Assembly (NCBI GenBank): GCA_015680685.1
Contig: MNCI01005969.1
Location: forward strand, 374,726 to 438,725
Source of the DNA: Gnetum montanum
Lineage: Eukaryota > Streptophyta > Gnetopsida > Gnetales > Gnetaceae
Length of the DNA stretch: 64,000 nt
Direction: 5' to 3'
Numbering within the stretch: the stretch's first letter is position 1; each line of letters opens with the position of its first letter. Below, piece by piece: positions 34,725 to 46,299 of this stretch. The translations under genes and the position numbers were made by a program. The notes under the pieces are model-generated. The model searched no databases, was not told where the DNA came from, and saw only the letters and a program-made list of their open reading frames with translations.

Positions 34725-37283
34725 CAGCATGGATCCAATTAGATATAGCATGAGTAAGCATAATGGTATGGATCTTGGGTGATGTTTGGTTTGAAGGGGA
34801 CCCGAGGGAATTTGATACAGAGGAAGACAAACGATTAGGGTTGTCAACCGTAGGTGTATTTGAGGGCTTAGGTGGAGTACATAGTCGGAAGAAAAGTCTT
34901 TTCTTTGATCAAGTATCTGAACCACTTAGTTGATTAACCGATTGTAGGTTAATGGCCCTAGTAACGTTGCATTATTGCAGTTGAGCTAGTAGTTCACCCT
35001 GCATAGGTGGAGTAGGTGGTAGCTATGCAGTTGGAGGAGGAAGATGTGCAAGAATAGAAGGGGGATAAGGGTAAGAGGCGGTATCCCTCCTTGCATGTGG
35101 AGAATGCGTTCAGTAATTATTAGGAGGTTCAAAAGTAGAAACGTGACTGGAGGAGTCACGTGAAAACAAGGGTTGCTAAATGTAATACCCATATGGATCA
35201 AGTTGTCTGTAAGGGTATTGCTACCTTGGTGGTGCCAACGCCCATGACTGTGGTCGTTGCCACTGTTGATACTACTCATATTGTTACGATGAACTTCTGC
35301 TTGGATAATATTGCTGTTGTTGGTGGAACTGCCTAAAACTACCTTGAGGATAAGGTAATCTTCTGGATGTTTTCCTTTGTGTTAGTTGTGGATTCAAGGC
35401 ATACACCCCAAACTCTTATATATGTGACACTATGGGGCAACATCCCTTAGGATGTTTATACTGATAGATGTCACACCCACCATCATTTGATTTGCTTCCC
35501 GTAACTTCTTCTATTGTAGCAATCTTGCCCTTACCTATTTGATAGGCACATTCAACTTCTTTGCACCTCATGCATTCACGATCACTACCTTATTCTTTGG
35601 ACTCTTCAACAATTTTTAGGACAACTTGAAATATGCCATCCATGGAGTCCCATAACTGATCAACCTTAGCCATAATTTCATATTGAATTTTTGGAGTGGC
35701 AAGGTTTTCCTATTCACCACCTCATCAGGTACTGATTTTTCCTCACTGTCACAAAATCAAACCTCCCTCTTGCGAATTGAAGGATCATAGTTGTACTCTT
35801 CTGTACTTTCTCTTTTTCTTAATTCACCCTTCTCTTTAGCTACTTGCTCAGTTAGTCTTTGTATTTGATGGACGCTTAATTCTAACAGTCAGCCTTGGGC
35901 ATAGACACCAAGGCTTTTCCTTGTTTCTAATCGAAGCCCGTCTACGTTGTGGTGAAGTTGATCCAGTTGAGAATAGTCATGGCCAAGACATTTGTGCATT
36001 AAGGAATAGTATCGGCCGATGGCAACATCTAAGGGTTCATGTGTTCCTTGTTTCCATCCTTGGATCTGCCTTCTCAGGTTGGACACTCTAGAGTACGTTT
36101 GATATTTGTCATTGAACAATTCAAACATGGTACTCCATCATCTGATAGATTCTAGTCCTAAGGACCAGTACCAGTTTTTTGCTTCTTTAATGAATGTCTG
36201 TGGGAACAACTTAAGCTTTTGCCACTCATTCTCTATGTTCTGCAAGGCACATATATCTTGAAAAGCTTGGAGATGGTTCTATGGATCAAAGTTATATCCC
36301 CCCTCGAACTGAGGAATATTGTTCATTTCTAAGCTTTTGATCCAACTATCCTTCACATGCCTTATTAGAATCCGTACTGCCTCTGCAATATTGAGCATAC
36401 TTCGGGTAGCAAGCAAAGGCTCATCAAGGCCTTAATTTTGATACCTATGATGCCCTCTACTACCCCTTCGTTCATGGTGATGTGCCTTCCTTAAATGTCC
36501 ACTCCCTTGATCTTGCCTTTCCTAACGATCCCTTCGATCATTTCAGTCTCGTCAGTCATTTTGGTCACCTCGATCATAGTCTCACTTCCTGTGGTTGCGA
36601 TCAGAGCTAGAAGAAGAAGATGATGATGACGAAGATGAAGAGGAAGGAGGAGTAGCACCATCACAGTGCCTGCTACCACCTTTTTGGTAATCACAGTCAT
36701 GATCAAGATCTTGTTTCTTTCCACACTCTTGCCTTAGCTTGCCTCATTGGATTCTTCTTTGTTATTGGATCCATTCTTACCAGAACCAGGATTGTGAATT
36801 GTGCACTACAAGTTTTGGTTTTGACCTCCATCACCAAAGTTAAAGAGAGAAATTTCACTAAATGAAAAACCCCTAGAGAAGGGTTCCCCACCATCGTTTT
36901 GGTACAACAGGGATGGGGAATCATTAAATTCTTTTCCCTTCGCAAATTCATGACGTTGTTCTAACTGGTGGTCCCAGAGACATTGTGCCTCAGTGGGACG
37001 ATAATCTCTAGCATCATTGTCTTGCACAACATATTCAACATGACGTTCTTGGAGATCCTATTGTATAAGCATCTGTTGGAGCATTGCAAGAACGGATCAA
37101 TAGGATGGCAACACAATGTTGCCCTCCATGTCATGCCACCACAACTGTTCATCCTGATGTAGGATGAAGGTGAAATTGGGTACATACTCATCAGGATGAG
37201 CATACCATTTGACATTGTTGAGACATCAGCTAATGAGCTTCATCAAACTTGGGCAGAAAAGCACTCTTGTGAGAAGAAGACAT
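34725..37283 (-). pseudogene. gag, linker and protease N-terminus remnant, element 3
   Basis: The start codon at 37281-37283 opens MSSSHKSAFLPKFDEAH, followed by a stop. Downstream gag text includes YVPNFTFILHQDEQL, VVQDNDARDYRPTEAQCL (36806-37027), MFELFNDKYQTYSRVSNLRR (35889-36128) and RYYSLMHKCLGHDYSQ. The proline/glutamine linker spans 34986-35420. IHTIMLTHAISNWIHAGN (34725-34790) is the protease entry, cut there by the 3.45-kb insert. Several frameshifts. Confidence 0.82.
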
Positions 37284-37425
37284 TTTCAATTAGATGATAA
37301 AAATGTAGTGTGCTTTTAAATTTTTGTTTTAGTAATTGTAAAATATGATATGACTCTCAGGTTTGTTACAACAATTTTGAACAATTTCCACTAAATCCTA
37401 GATAGCACATGAAACAACCAAAAGA

Positions 37426-37443
37426 TCCCCAGCAACAGCACCA
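37426..37443 (-). other. Primer-binding site of element 3 (tRNA-Asp-like)
   Basis: The minus strand reads TGGTGCTGTTGCTGGGGA just inside the 5' LTR, 15 of 18 matches to the remembered tRNA-Asp complement. Confidence 0.65.
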
Positions 37444-37444
37444 A

Positions 37445-38402
37445 TGATGAGTAGCGAGGTACCCCTATGCCCAACCATACGAATCACTAAGGCGTTCACA
37501 TGTGATCTGGTCGAATTTCGCAAACCTATAGTTTTCCAATGTACTCGTTCCTCTAGGAAGTGAAATGGGTGTTGAGAATGTTCGTTGTCTTCCCAACTAC
37601 GCTTGTGAAGCTCAAGGATATGGTTTAAGTGTAATTGAGGTACATGATTTTTATCATTTTATGTTTTATAAGTTTAATCACCTACAACAAGAATGAAAGG
37701 TAGAGTAATTTAAGATCTAATTCATTCACTCCCTAGCTAGCCTAACACAAGTACTCGTCCCACTTTCCTGGACACATCCTGAAGACGTATAGCACTGCTA
37801 AGCTACCAATTGTTAAGTGTTCCTAAGTTACCAAGTGCTACATGTATGCTCGAAGTGGTCATGCTTGTGTTCATTAACAACTGAAAATTAATTTCTTAAT
37901 TCAAGTGCATTAAAGTAAAGTGCATTAAAGAAAACATCAATCTATTCTCGGTGCTACAAAGATTGTCGAAAGCGTTGATTTTTATTCCCATCACACTGTT
38001 ATGCTCAAGTACATCAGTGTTCAAACAAAGACCGTACACACTCAAACTTCTGCTGCAGGCACTCAAAAAATATTCTAACTCTGGAGAAAACAAACTAAAA
38101 GAGCTTTGCTAACTATGACAAAAACTAATTCAAGTGCATTAAAGTAAAGTGCATTAAAGAAAACATCAATTTATTCTCAGTGCTACAAAGATTGTCGAAA
38201 GAGTTGATTTTTATTCCCATCACACTGTTATGCTCAAGTACATCAGTGTTCAAACAAAGGCCGTACACACTCAGACTTCTGCTGCAGGCACTCAAAAAAT
38301 ATTCTAACTCTGAAGAAAACAAACTAAAAGAGCTTTGCTAACTATGACAAAAAACTAATTCGAGTGCATTAAAGTAAAGTGCATTAAAGAAAGCATCAAT
38401 CT
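37445..38402 (-). repeat. 5' LTR of element 3, with tandem duplication and lost U3
   Basis: The LTR starts TGATGAGTAGCGAGGTACCC and follows 15955-16795 closely up to about 38115. A 229-230-bp unit starting AATTCAAGTGCATTAAAG at 37898 repeats at 38127 and again, in part, at 38357. The sequence then breaks off at about 38402. The U3 promoter part present in the other LTR is missing. Confidence 0.85.
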
Positions 38403-39030
38403 ATGCCTCTAATGGGTAATTGGTAAAAAGACTCGGAGCAAAATAGCAGGGAGCAAAATAGCAGGCAGAGTGCCACTGGGACAAAGCAAACAGAGTAAAG
38501 CGTAACAGCAACTGGCGCAAAGAAATGGTCAAAGCCCTTGCACTAGCCGATGCAGAGACGGCCATACAACACTGCCCCAAAGAAGCACCAAGGTAGTGGG
38601 TGCTCACAAAGGTCGAAAAACATTCCAAAACCAAGTGCTTTCTCCATGCAAAACCAAGTATTGAATATATGCTAGAAGGACCGTACCAACAGTCACCTAG
38701 CAGACAGCAGCAACACAATGCGGCCAAGCATCCCACAAGAAACCCTGGCCAACACTTGGTAGCGCCAGCAAACACTGCAACAGCATGACAACAAGAGGTG
38801 CAAGAGGAAACCGAGCACAAGAAAACCCTGTGAATACCCAAGTACAGAAACCCCATGCGCAACCACTAAAGAAGCCAAGGAAACCCTCAGAACAAGATGA
38901 TGCCAAATAGCAAAACGATTCAAAATCACCAACAGTTTGAATTGAGATAGATGCATAGAGAATTGATTGTGCAATTCACTTAATATATAAGAAAAAATAG
39001 AAAATATGGGAACGACTTGAAATCTCTGAC
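38403..39030 (-). mobile_element. Probable 5' part of the nested LINE
   Basis: This stretch lies between the broken LTR of element 3 and the Copia fragment. By position it should be the 5' part of the LINE at 11546-15954. It abuts a run of eight T at 39031-39038 (A-run on the LINE strand), as expected for L1-type insertion at A-rich DNA. A 153-codon minus-strand frame (38401-38862) is rich in C, L, S and A and has no recognised domain. Assignment is by context. Confidence 0.4.
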
Positions 39031-39250
39031 TTTTTTTTCCTTTAGTCCACTAACATCCAAGTCTGATTTTTTATCCCTTTAGGTTTGTCCACTAACTTCC
39101 AAGTCTGATTTTTTATCATGGCTTCATATTTGTTGTCTATGGCTTTTCTCCATTCTTTAATTTTAGAGCTTCTTCCACATTTTTAGGTTCCTTAGGGCTT
39201 AATATGTCAAGTTGCCGATACGCTTCCAACCTTAAAGTAAAAACTTCAGA
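39031..39250 (-). pseudogene. Ty1/Copia RT remnant (upstream part)
   Basis: The minus strand reads LSPKEPKNVEEALKLK, then NKYEAMIKNQTWKLVDKPKG in shifted frames, the classic start of Copia RT. A stretch of about 34 bp containing AAGTCTGATTTTTTATC is duplicated (about 39060-39080 and 39100-39118). It ends at KGKK, the position just before the IGCKW motif that opens the fragment ending at 11545. Confidence 0.8.
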
Positions 39251-39776
39251 AACTGTCATTCCAAACTAGAGACGTAATAACGTGATTAAACCAATTAATT
39301 AACTCTAGATGTTATCGCTCCAGAAACTCCCCAGCAGTATTCACCATGGAAATTTTCATGGCCAAAGAAATAATTAAACAGAATTTGAATTCTTACGGCC
39401 CAAAATTCTTTTTTAATAAAAGCAACTGCCAGGGGTAACATTTAACACCATATTTGAACCATGCCTACTTGCACCGACGGATTAGATAACGTCTGAATCT
39501 CATGTGACAAAAATATTTTCACATAATATTCACAACTGATTAGAGTAGAAGTTGCTATACAGATGTTTTGTATCGTACAACCCATGAAATCATGAGACGC
39601 CGTCAAATTCGACGATAAATGTCATACGAACAGGATCCTCATCAAAATTTCTTGGTGAGAGACCCAATATCGACAGCATTCACCAATCAGACGAAAAATT
39701 ACAATAACAGTTACCACCCCTTACTCTATTTCAAGGAGGCTGTCAAAAAATGTGTCAAAAATGGCAGTTCCCTAAA
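39251..39776. other. 3' flank of the SPT2 gene
   Basis: No gene or repeat is recognised. It should include the 3' UTR and polyadenylation region of the minus-strand SPT2 gene; I cannot fix the poly(A) site. Confidence 0.4.
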
Positions 39777-42019
39777 CTAAGCTGCCTTATGTAACTTCCG
39801 CTTTTTTAATTTCCTTAACCTCTCTGCTCTCTCCTCTGCCTCGATCAAAGCCAACTGTTCCTCATCCTCTTTCTTCGCAATTCTTGCACTGAAATGAGAG
39901 ACGTGTAAGAATTTGACAATTCAGGTCACCGTTATACGATCCCAAATATTTTTAAAAGATAAACCAAAAAAGTTGGTGGATACCTTCTAAATTCTTCCTC
40001 CTGGATATCATCAAAGCCAGCTTCCATTGCAGCGTCGTCGTCGTCCTCGTCCTCGTCTCTGTACCTCCTAGGATCATATCTGGAACATAAACAAATTTGT
40101 TATATTTTCTTTCATGGCCACATATATCCGTAAATCTTTGAGTTATCAAAAATTTACCCCGTAAGCTTCCTTAAGGCAGCACGATAATCCCCAACATCAT
40201 CGTCGTCGTCGTAACCTCCCTTTCCAGCTTGAGGCATACGCTGCTTCTGCTGCTTTTACAATCACATAAATCATATATTATAATCCGTGAGGTCAAGTGA
40301 ATGACAAACGCAGGTACCTAAATTACACAAGTCAACCACGACAGCAGGTACCTGATTGTTTGGTAGGTTATTTGAAACACCGCTGGCTGGTCTAGATCCG
40401 GTTTTTAAAGCCATTTTTGAATCTGGCCTTACTACTGATTTTGAAACTCCATTAACAATTGGCTTTTGTAGAGGCTTTCCTAGCTGGGTCTTTAAAGCTG
40501 ACATTTTTGATTGGGGATTAGATTTCACTCCATTTATGTCTTTCCTTATTCCATTTGATGCCATCACAGCCCCCTTCTTTGACATCATTTTCATGGCCTC
40601 TGGTGTGGTAGCCTTCCTTGGAACAGGTAGACCACCTCCACTACTTTTGTTAATAATTTGCTTATTTTTTAGGGTATTATCGTTGGACAGCCCCGCCGGC
40701 TTTGAAGCCGACGGTGCAGGCTTCTGTTTGGTAGGAACACAAGTTGGTTTAGATTGTAGCGCTTTTCCTTCCAGCTTCCTCTGTTGAACATTTAAAGGGG
40801 TTTGCGCGCTCTGTTGCCTCTGGACATTTCCTGAAAGTTAAAAATACTAGTTAGTTTCCCCCCAAAAAACTTTTTTTTGCAGCTAAAAAATATTATTCGT
40901 GAAAAACTAAGATCGGAAATACAACTAGCATTGTCTTGGAATCCTAAAGATCAACATGATCAATGTTACATTGCTTAAATAAAAACAACAACGAATGGGG
41001 TAATACGAAAAATTATAGATAATAGGATCACGAACCGGAAAAACGAGTTGAACTTTGATTGTGTTCCATAGGTTTTTTCGTTTCAGGTTTTTGCAACTTA
41101 CGGAGTTCGGGAACATCGGCATCATCAGAAAACAAAAAGGAGTAGTCTCGAGATTCTTTTAATTGTTGAGCTTTTGACTTTGACTGCAGAAAAAAGGTAA
41201 GCCATTGAAATTCAAATCGGGAAGAAACAAACTCTACAAAATAATATACTTAATTTGATTATGCTCTACCGGCTTGACAACTTTTGAAATTTCCTTTTTC
41301 TCTGCAAATGCCCCAACACTGGCAACTGGACGTGACCCCTTGTGAATTTCTTTAGCAACCTTGGCTTTGGTTGCTGCATGTGAGGCCTCCGTCATTGCTC
41401 TTGCTTCTTCAATAACTCTCCTAGCAATCACAGGCTGAGAAGGACCAAAGAAAGACCCAAAACTGCAAAAACACTGACGGTCAGGTTTCAAATATTTACT
41501 CAAAACGAATACTACACAGCCTGTTCTTTTCTATACTTACTCATTGTTTTGAAATTTCTTATTTCTATCTTGCTTGTCATTCGACGATGGCAAATTACGC
41601 GCTTCTCGCCTCAGTTTTTGCCTTATTTGTTCTTTCATTCGTTCTCTTCTTTCAAGATATTCTTGGGCCTCTCTGGCGATTGCAGGATCCTCTTCAGGCT
41701 CTTCACCTTGATTCTCTCCTTCATACTCTTCACCGTGATAATCTTCACCCCCATCTTCATTTTGATCATATTCTTCTTCGTATTCTTCGGGTTCATATTG
41801 TTCACGCCCTCTAAATTCTCCCTCTCCCTCACCGAAATCATCCTCAACATCTTGTTCGTGGTTGTCTAGTACACTGTAATCTCTATTTTTCTTATAGAAG
41901 TCCTGAACAAAATAGGACAAACCATCATGAGTGACTTCATCATTAGATTACCTAATAATGCTACTTCTACAAAACTGCAAACATATACGATAACTTACTA
42001 GTCTATCGTAGCTCGCCAT
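39777..42019 (-). CDS. SPT2: SPT2 family histone chaperone, eight coding exons, intact
   Basis: A nuclear H3-H4 chaperone, homologous to yeast Spt2/Sin1 and human SPTY2D1, that acts on chromatin during transcription. Exons (minus): 41999-42019, 41541-41902, 41270-41462, 41036-41183, 40352-40830, 40158-40249, 39984-40079, 39777-39888. All introns are GT-AG, phases agree and no internal stop occurs; the product is 500 residues. The N-terminus is MASYDRL, followed by an acidic stretch and a charged helix (PAIAREAQEYLERRERM, about 95-111). FGSFFGPSQPVIARRVIEEA (about 129-148) and RDYSFLFSDDADVPEL (about 203-218) match plant SPT2. The middle is lysine-rich and disordered. The C-terminal SPT2 domain (about 432-500) runs YDPRRYRDEDEDDDDDAAME, RRSARIAKKEDEEQLALIE and RLRKLKKRKLHKAA. 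The exon 6 acceptor could shift by one CAG. Confidence 0.92.
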
Positions 42020-44108
42020 GTCAGCTGTTAAGCCAACCAAAGGAAACACCCTGTGTACACAAAACCAAATGAATAAGGAACGCAACCCGCAAAAACCTAC
42101 CTAAACTAGGAGAAAACCGATGAAATTAAACTTGCAAGGCTCCTGTAATGACATGCTTTTATTTCTTGCATTTTTCCTCGCTCAAAAGAAGACGTATGTA
42201 ACAAAAGAAAATTTCACGTTATGAGAGCCATTCGTGTATTTGTTTGAATATGGCTTTCCGATAATCGATATTAGTCCTTAAACTCATTATTCGTATGCAT
42301 TCACATTGAATATGGCTTTCCGATAATCGATATTAGTCCTTGTAAGCACACCCCTTTAAATAACAACTATTTGTTTAGCCCTTTGTTTAACATACTTGAA
42401 CATTTGTTCAACATCCTTGCTTCAGGTTAGAAATCTAGTTCATTTATTTTTAAAATTTATTTCATGATATAAAACCTTATGAATTCGTTACACATATTCA
42501 TCTGTTATGCATGAGATTATTTCATTGCTGCTAAGGTTTTTGTGCTGTGAAGTTAGGATCAAAATTTAATCGGGTAACAGGGATGCGTGACCAGTTTTTT
42601 AAAATTCCTCTTGGAAATGGGTATAAATTAGTTGTTACAATTTATGTAAGTGCAAAACGCGGAAATTTTATTCTCAAATAATTCCAGCTTCAGCTTCAAT
42701 ACACAAATAAAGAACACGATTTCAGTGAATTAGGAAAATTAATTTTGCTGTATGAGATGACAAACGACTTTTGAAACCTGAACCTTATGAAAGTGATGAG
42801 ACAAACCGTTAACTAAGACTAAAAATCGTTCAATAACAACGAAACAAAAAACAACTTTCCAAATAAACCATTGCTTATTCCATGCAAAAAGCAAAAGATA
42901 AACTCAACTCTCTGGGAGAGCATCTGAAGAAACGAAACCAACAGAAACTACAGAGGAAGACTCCTTTAAGAATATCAACTAAAACATTAACTTTCAGATC
43001 AAGCCAAAAGCTACCGAAAACTAGAATTTGATTTAAACAACAAAAGCACACACGCCGTCAAAAAGATAAGGTCAAACTTGCATTGCAAGCAACAAAAACA
43101 ATCAGAAGAAATGACGTCAATTTTCAAAACCACGACTTTAAAAAATTCTGTGAAAATAAAATCTGAGACAATATTTCGAAGAAAATGAAACTTCCAAGAC
43201 AAAGAAATCAACGCAGAAACGATTGATCAGTCAAGGTTGATCATTAAAATAATGAGTCAATAATACCTCAGTAGAACGAAAACGCGGTACACAAGACTGC
43301 CATAAAACGAGTTAATAGAAATCGAGTGAGAATATAAACCCTAGCAACAAGTTTTCTAAAGATTGTACCTTACAGAAAAGATACAGAAACCCTAGAAGCA
43401 TTTATACACAACAGAAAACACTCGACAGTGAAAGAAGCAATCTTGCATAAGACGTCTTCGAAAATACAAACAAACCGTATTTGAAAATCTACGAAAGAAA
43501 AGACTTCAAAAGAAATGAAAACCACAAGCATAAATCTACAAAGAGAAAACCCATAAACAAGCAGAAAAAGCTGATCAAAAACTCTACCAATTGAAGATGT
43601 TCCCAAAAAGTGAAACCCTAACGAAATCTGAAACCCTATTCAAATCAAGCCCACATTTCAACAGCAAAACAAAAACGCTTTCAGAAACTCCAGATCTGCA
43701 AGATACTGGAAACCCTAAGTGAAAAACTCGGCAACTAACACATTCCCAAAAAAAAACAGAAAACCACCAGATCTGCAAGAAGATCGACCATCAAAAGACT
43801 CAAAACCGTGAAATACCCTAAGCCAAACAGATCTGCGATCCACCGCGAGGGTCTCGCCGCCAAATCGTCCACAGATCTACGAAAACAAGCACAAACCCTC
43901 AGTACAGAAAAGCCGCAACTTCATTCGAGATCCGAAACGAACTCCCAACAAAACGATACACAAACTCAAAGAAAACCTCAAATCTTACCGAATCGACCAA
44001 AAAAACGCCCGATTTCAGCCACAGACGAAAAATCGGAGATTCCCGCAGCAAAACGCGTCTCTCGCCCGCGACTTTCCGCAAAACACCCTCGCCTCTCGGT
44101 CTCGCAAG
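42020..44108 (-). other. SPT2 5' leader with probable intron
   Basis: A short leader exon (about 42020-42050) precedes the ATG. Its acceptor reads TGTGTACACAG on the minus strand. The upstream leader exon runs from about 44108 to a donor at either 43368 (CTGTAAG/GTACAATC) or about 43822 (GGCTTAGG/GTATTTC). Transcript data are needed to choose. The leader is CT-rich and carries repeated GGGTTT/AACCCTA motifs common in plant leaders. Confidence 0.5.
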
Positions 44109-44137
44109 CCAAATAGCCCGTTAAACCCACACAACCA

Positions 44138-44145
44138 CTTATATA
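44138..44145 (-). promoter_or_regulatory. TATA box of the SPT2 gene
   Basis: TATATAAG on the minus strand lies about 2.1 kb upstream of the SPT2 ATG, just ahead of the leader exon. It predicts a start near 44105-44115. No other host gene starts nearby. Confidence 0.55.
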
Positions 44146-44149
44146 GGGC

Positions 44150-45300
44150 AGGCCGTGGCATTTTCGGGAATTATTTTTCAAAAAATTAGGGAAAATTCGA
44201 AAACCCTAAGGAAGTGGGAGGGGCAGAGGTGGCCGAGGCAAATTGGAACAAAGCATTAGCGAGCCATGGAGTGGGTCGAATTTTAAAGAAAGAAATCGAT
44301 GTTTCTGGAACATCTTAGCCCCAGCTTGTGCCTCAAATTTCATCTCCACAAAAAGGGTTAAAATCAACCACTGTGGCTTAACGAAAACAGAATTCGAGAG
44401 GATCGCTCAGAAGAAGAAGAAGGAGTAGAAAGATTGATCGAAGAAACTAAAGCATGATCCGGATTGTGCCAATGCGCAAAAACAGAACAACCGAACAAAT
44501 ATACGCGCAACAACCGAACCATTGCTCTTGGCAAAATGGTATTGATTTTGGTTTTGGCTTTGCCAGTTTGACGCCCTGTCTGCTCGCCGTTTAATATGCA
44601 CAAAGCTAGCAATCTCTCTGCTGCTTCCTGCCATCGTTTGATTTGGCCTTCACTTTGGCTGTGAATTTTTGTTTGGGCTTCCGTAATTGATACGTAATTT
44701 CTTTGCCTTTTTTACACCGTTTGGCTTACCCTTCCCCAATCTTCCTGAAATCTTGTCCGCGTAACTTGTTTTTTTATTATCGAGTTTATATAGGAAAAGC
44801 TGTTTGGCTGCTTGAGGGAAATAATTAATAAATAAAAACCCTTCCTTGGACAAGAGGGTAATCAATGACTATTGCGATACTGTAGTCGTGCTTCGAGATA
44901 AGGTTTGGTTCGTCTGCGCTATCGTTGAACGGATCCCTTGGAAAACTAACTATACGGGTGTGGTTTTTTTCTTGTTTTTTTTTTTGAGTTACGTCTTTCA
45001 ATTGCGTAGGAGCTTATGTTGACGAAGCAAACTCGAACTCTAACACCTGGGCTTTTTCAAAAAAAAAAAAAGGTGTGCATTGAGGGGCTTCAATGGAAAC
45101 CTCTGCAATTTTTATAATTAAAAAAAAGATGGTATGATTCAATCGTGAAGATATTTCGAAAAGGAGGTTACGCATTCGATGTATGCTTTGATTTTTTTTT
45201 TCTTTTTGGGGTGTGTTCATGGTTTTTTTTTTTTTAAGTTGTCAGTGTTGGAACGAAGTAAGTGAAACAAGTATACTTTCAAAGTTGATAATTCAATGCT
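44150..45300. other. Intergenic region upstream of SPT2
   Basis: No convincing gene. Several A/T homopolymers are present (about 44983, 45058-45071, 45192, 45221-45235). The minus strand of 45015-45075 has an A-run edge and GAGTTCGAGTTTG, like the B box of a tRNA-derived SINE. Short open frames here have no recognisable content. Confidence 0.4.
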
Positions 45301-45639
45301 ACCTGGTATAATTCAATGTTACCTGGTAGCAAAGGCCAATACCTGTACCACTAAATTAACACCTCATTTTTTTAAGTTATGGATCACATTAACCCTTTTT
45401 CTTGTTTTGGTGTAGATAGGGGTTATGATACCAACCTCAAGTTTCCTCTCTTAAAATAAATATTGAAAATAAGAACAAGGAAGAAAATACTTAATTAATT
45501 AAAAAAAAAGGCTTTTTGAGGAGTTCAATTAAAGCTTGTGCTAACACCTCTCTAAATAAGTAAGAGTTTTTGGTAAGGACTATGCTACCTACCTCTCATG
45601 TGGGTTGGAGAGTATTATATATATACAAGAAGATGATGA

Positions 45640-45790
45640 ACAAAAATAAATGAAAACAAAAAACAAAAAAATACTATTCCATTGCCACCACATTCATGAC
45701 TGGATGCAAGAATTGAACCTACAACCTCCCAACCAAGAGACGAGTCTTTATAGAATGCAAAAAAAAAAAAACCTACTCATGATATTGGTT
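45640..45790 (-). repeat. SINE-like copy (family b)
   Basis: The minus strand reads GACTCGTCTCTTGGTTGGGA, then GGTTGTAGGTTCAATTCTTG and a variable tail. GGTTCAATTC fits a pol III B box, and the order resembles tRNA-derived plant SINEs. A related copy lies at 50885-51015. Confidence 0.55.
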
Positions 45791-45799
45791 GGATTGATT

Positions 45800-46299
45800 C
45801 GTGGCACTGAACTACTTGTAGAGTCAGAAATTATGCTAGATGGTTTGTAAAGCAATTTGCTAAGCATAAGTGTTAAATTGAAGTACATCTTGTAGAATCT
45901 ATTAAGTAAATGGAAATTCTTTGAGATTAGAATCCCTTTAATTTTGAAACTCAAAAAGCCTTGACTAAAGCTCATTATGTGAAATAATGTTAGGATGCTT
46001 TTGGAGCTACAAGTACTCCCACTACAAGTTGCATAGGTTGGCCAAAAATTGAAGATGAAGGTTGCAAGGAGTTTTTTAAATTCCTAAAAGGAAAGGCTCA
46101 AGTACCTAAATTGGAATTACTTTATATAAATGATTTTATCATAAAAATCCTAGGGACCATCATTTAGAATAATGGTAAAGTGCTCATTTATCAAGTCAAA
46201 GACCTTGGTTCAAGCTTAGGCACAACCACTTGAAGAGGTTAGGCTTTCATTCTTCTATTAACCATCTTGAGATATAGCTTAGCAAGATGAACATTATGG
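45800..46299. other. Repeat-derived spacer with SINE-like head
   Basis: Bases 46162-46228 read TTAGAATAATGG, then GGTTCAAGCTTAGGC about 35 bp later, resembling the A and B boxes of a tRNA-derived SINE. A short plus frame near 45993-46130 (FGATSTPTTSCIGWPKIEDE) is not recognised. No intact gene is visible. Confidence 0.35.

Larger units (their letters stand above)
15955..38402 (-). mobile_element. Ty3/Gypsy element 3, split by two later insertions
   Basis: The left part is 15955-17344 (3' LTR plus start of the 3' region) and the right part 26363-38402 (rest of the 3' region, integrase, RNase H/RT, protease, gag, primer site, truncated 5' LTR). Element 2 (17345-26362) lies between, and a TG...CA element (31267-34719) lies in the protease region. 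The two LTRs (15955-16795 and 37445-38402) belong to one family, distinct from element 1/2 LTRs. The element appears to have inserted into the LINE; the right LTR end is lost, so a target duplication cannot be tested. Confidence 0.8.

Noticed and set aside
37896-38322. Two 65-codon frames with nearly identical protein
   Set aside because: They arise from the 229-bp tandem duplication of an LTR, not from genes.
37898-38402. CRISPR-like or satellite array
   Set aside because: Only about 2.2 copies of a 229-bp LTR unit; a local duplication.
38401-38862. Minus-strand 153-codon frame, cysteine- and leucine-rich
   Set aside because: No domain, starts exactly at a repeat junction, and position suggests LINE 5' sequence.
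41549-41869. Plus-strand frame of 106 codons rich in I, L and F
   Set aside because: It is the reverse of the acidic SPT2 exon 2.
43808-44116. Plus-strand 102-codon frame opposite the SPT2 leader
   Set aside because: It lies antisense to the CT-rich leader, has K/R/S/T-biased low-complexity composition and no recognisable domain; most likely a shadow frame.
44243-44428. Small plus-strand frame upstream of SPT2 as a divergent gene
   Set aside because: No start context, domain or splice evidence; too short to support.
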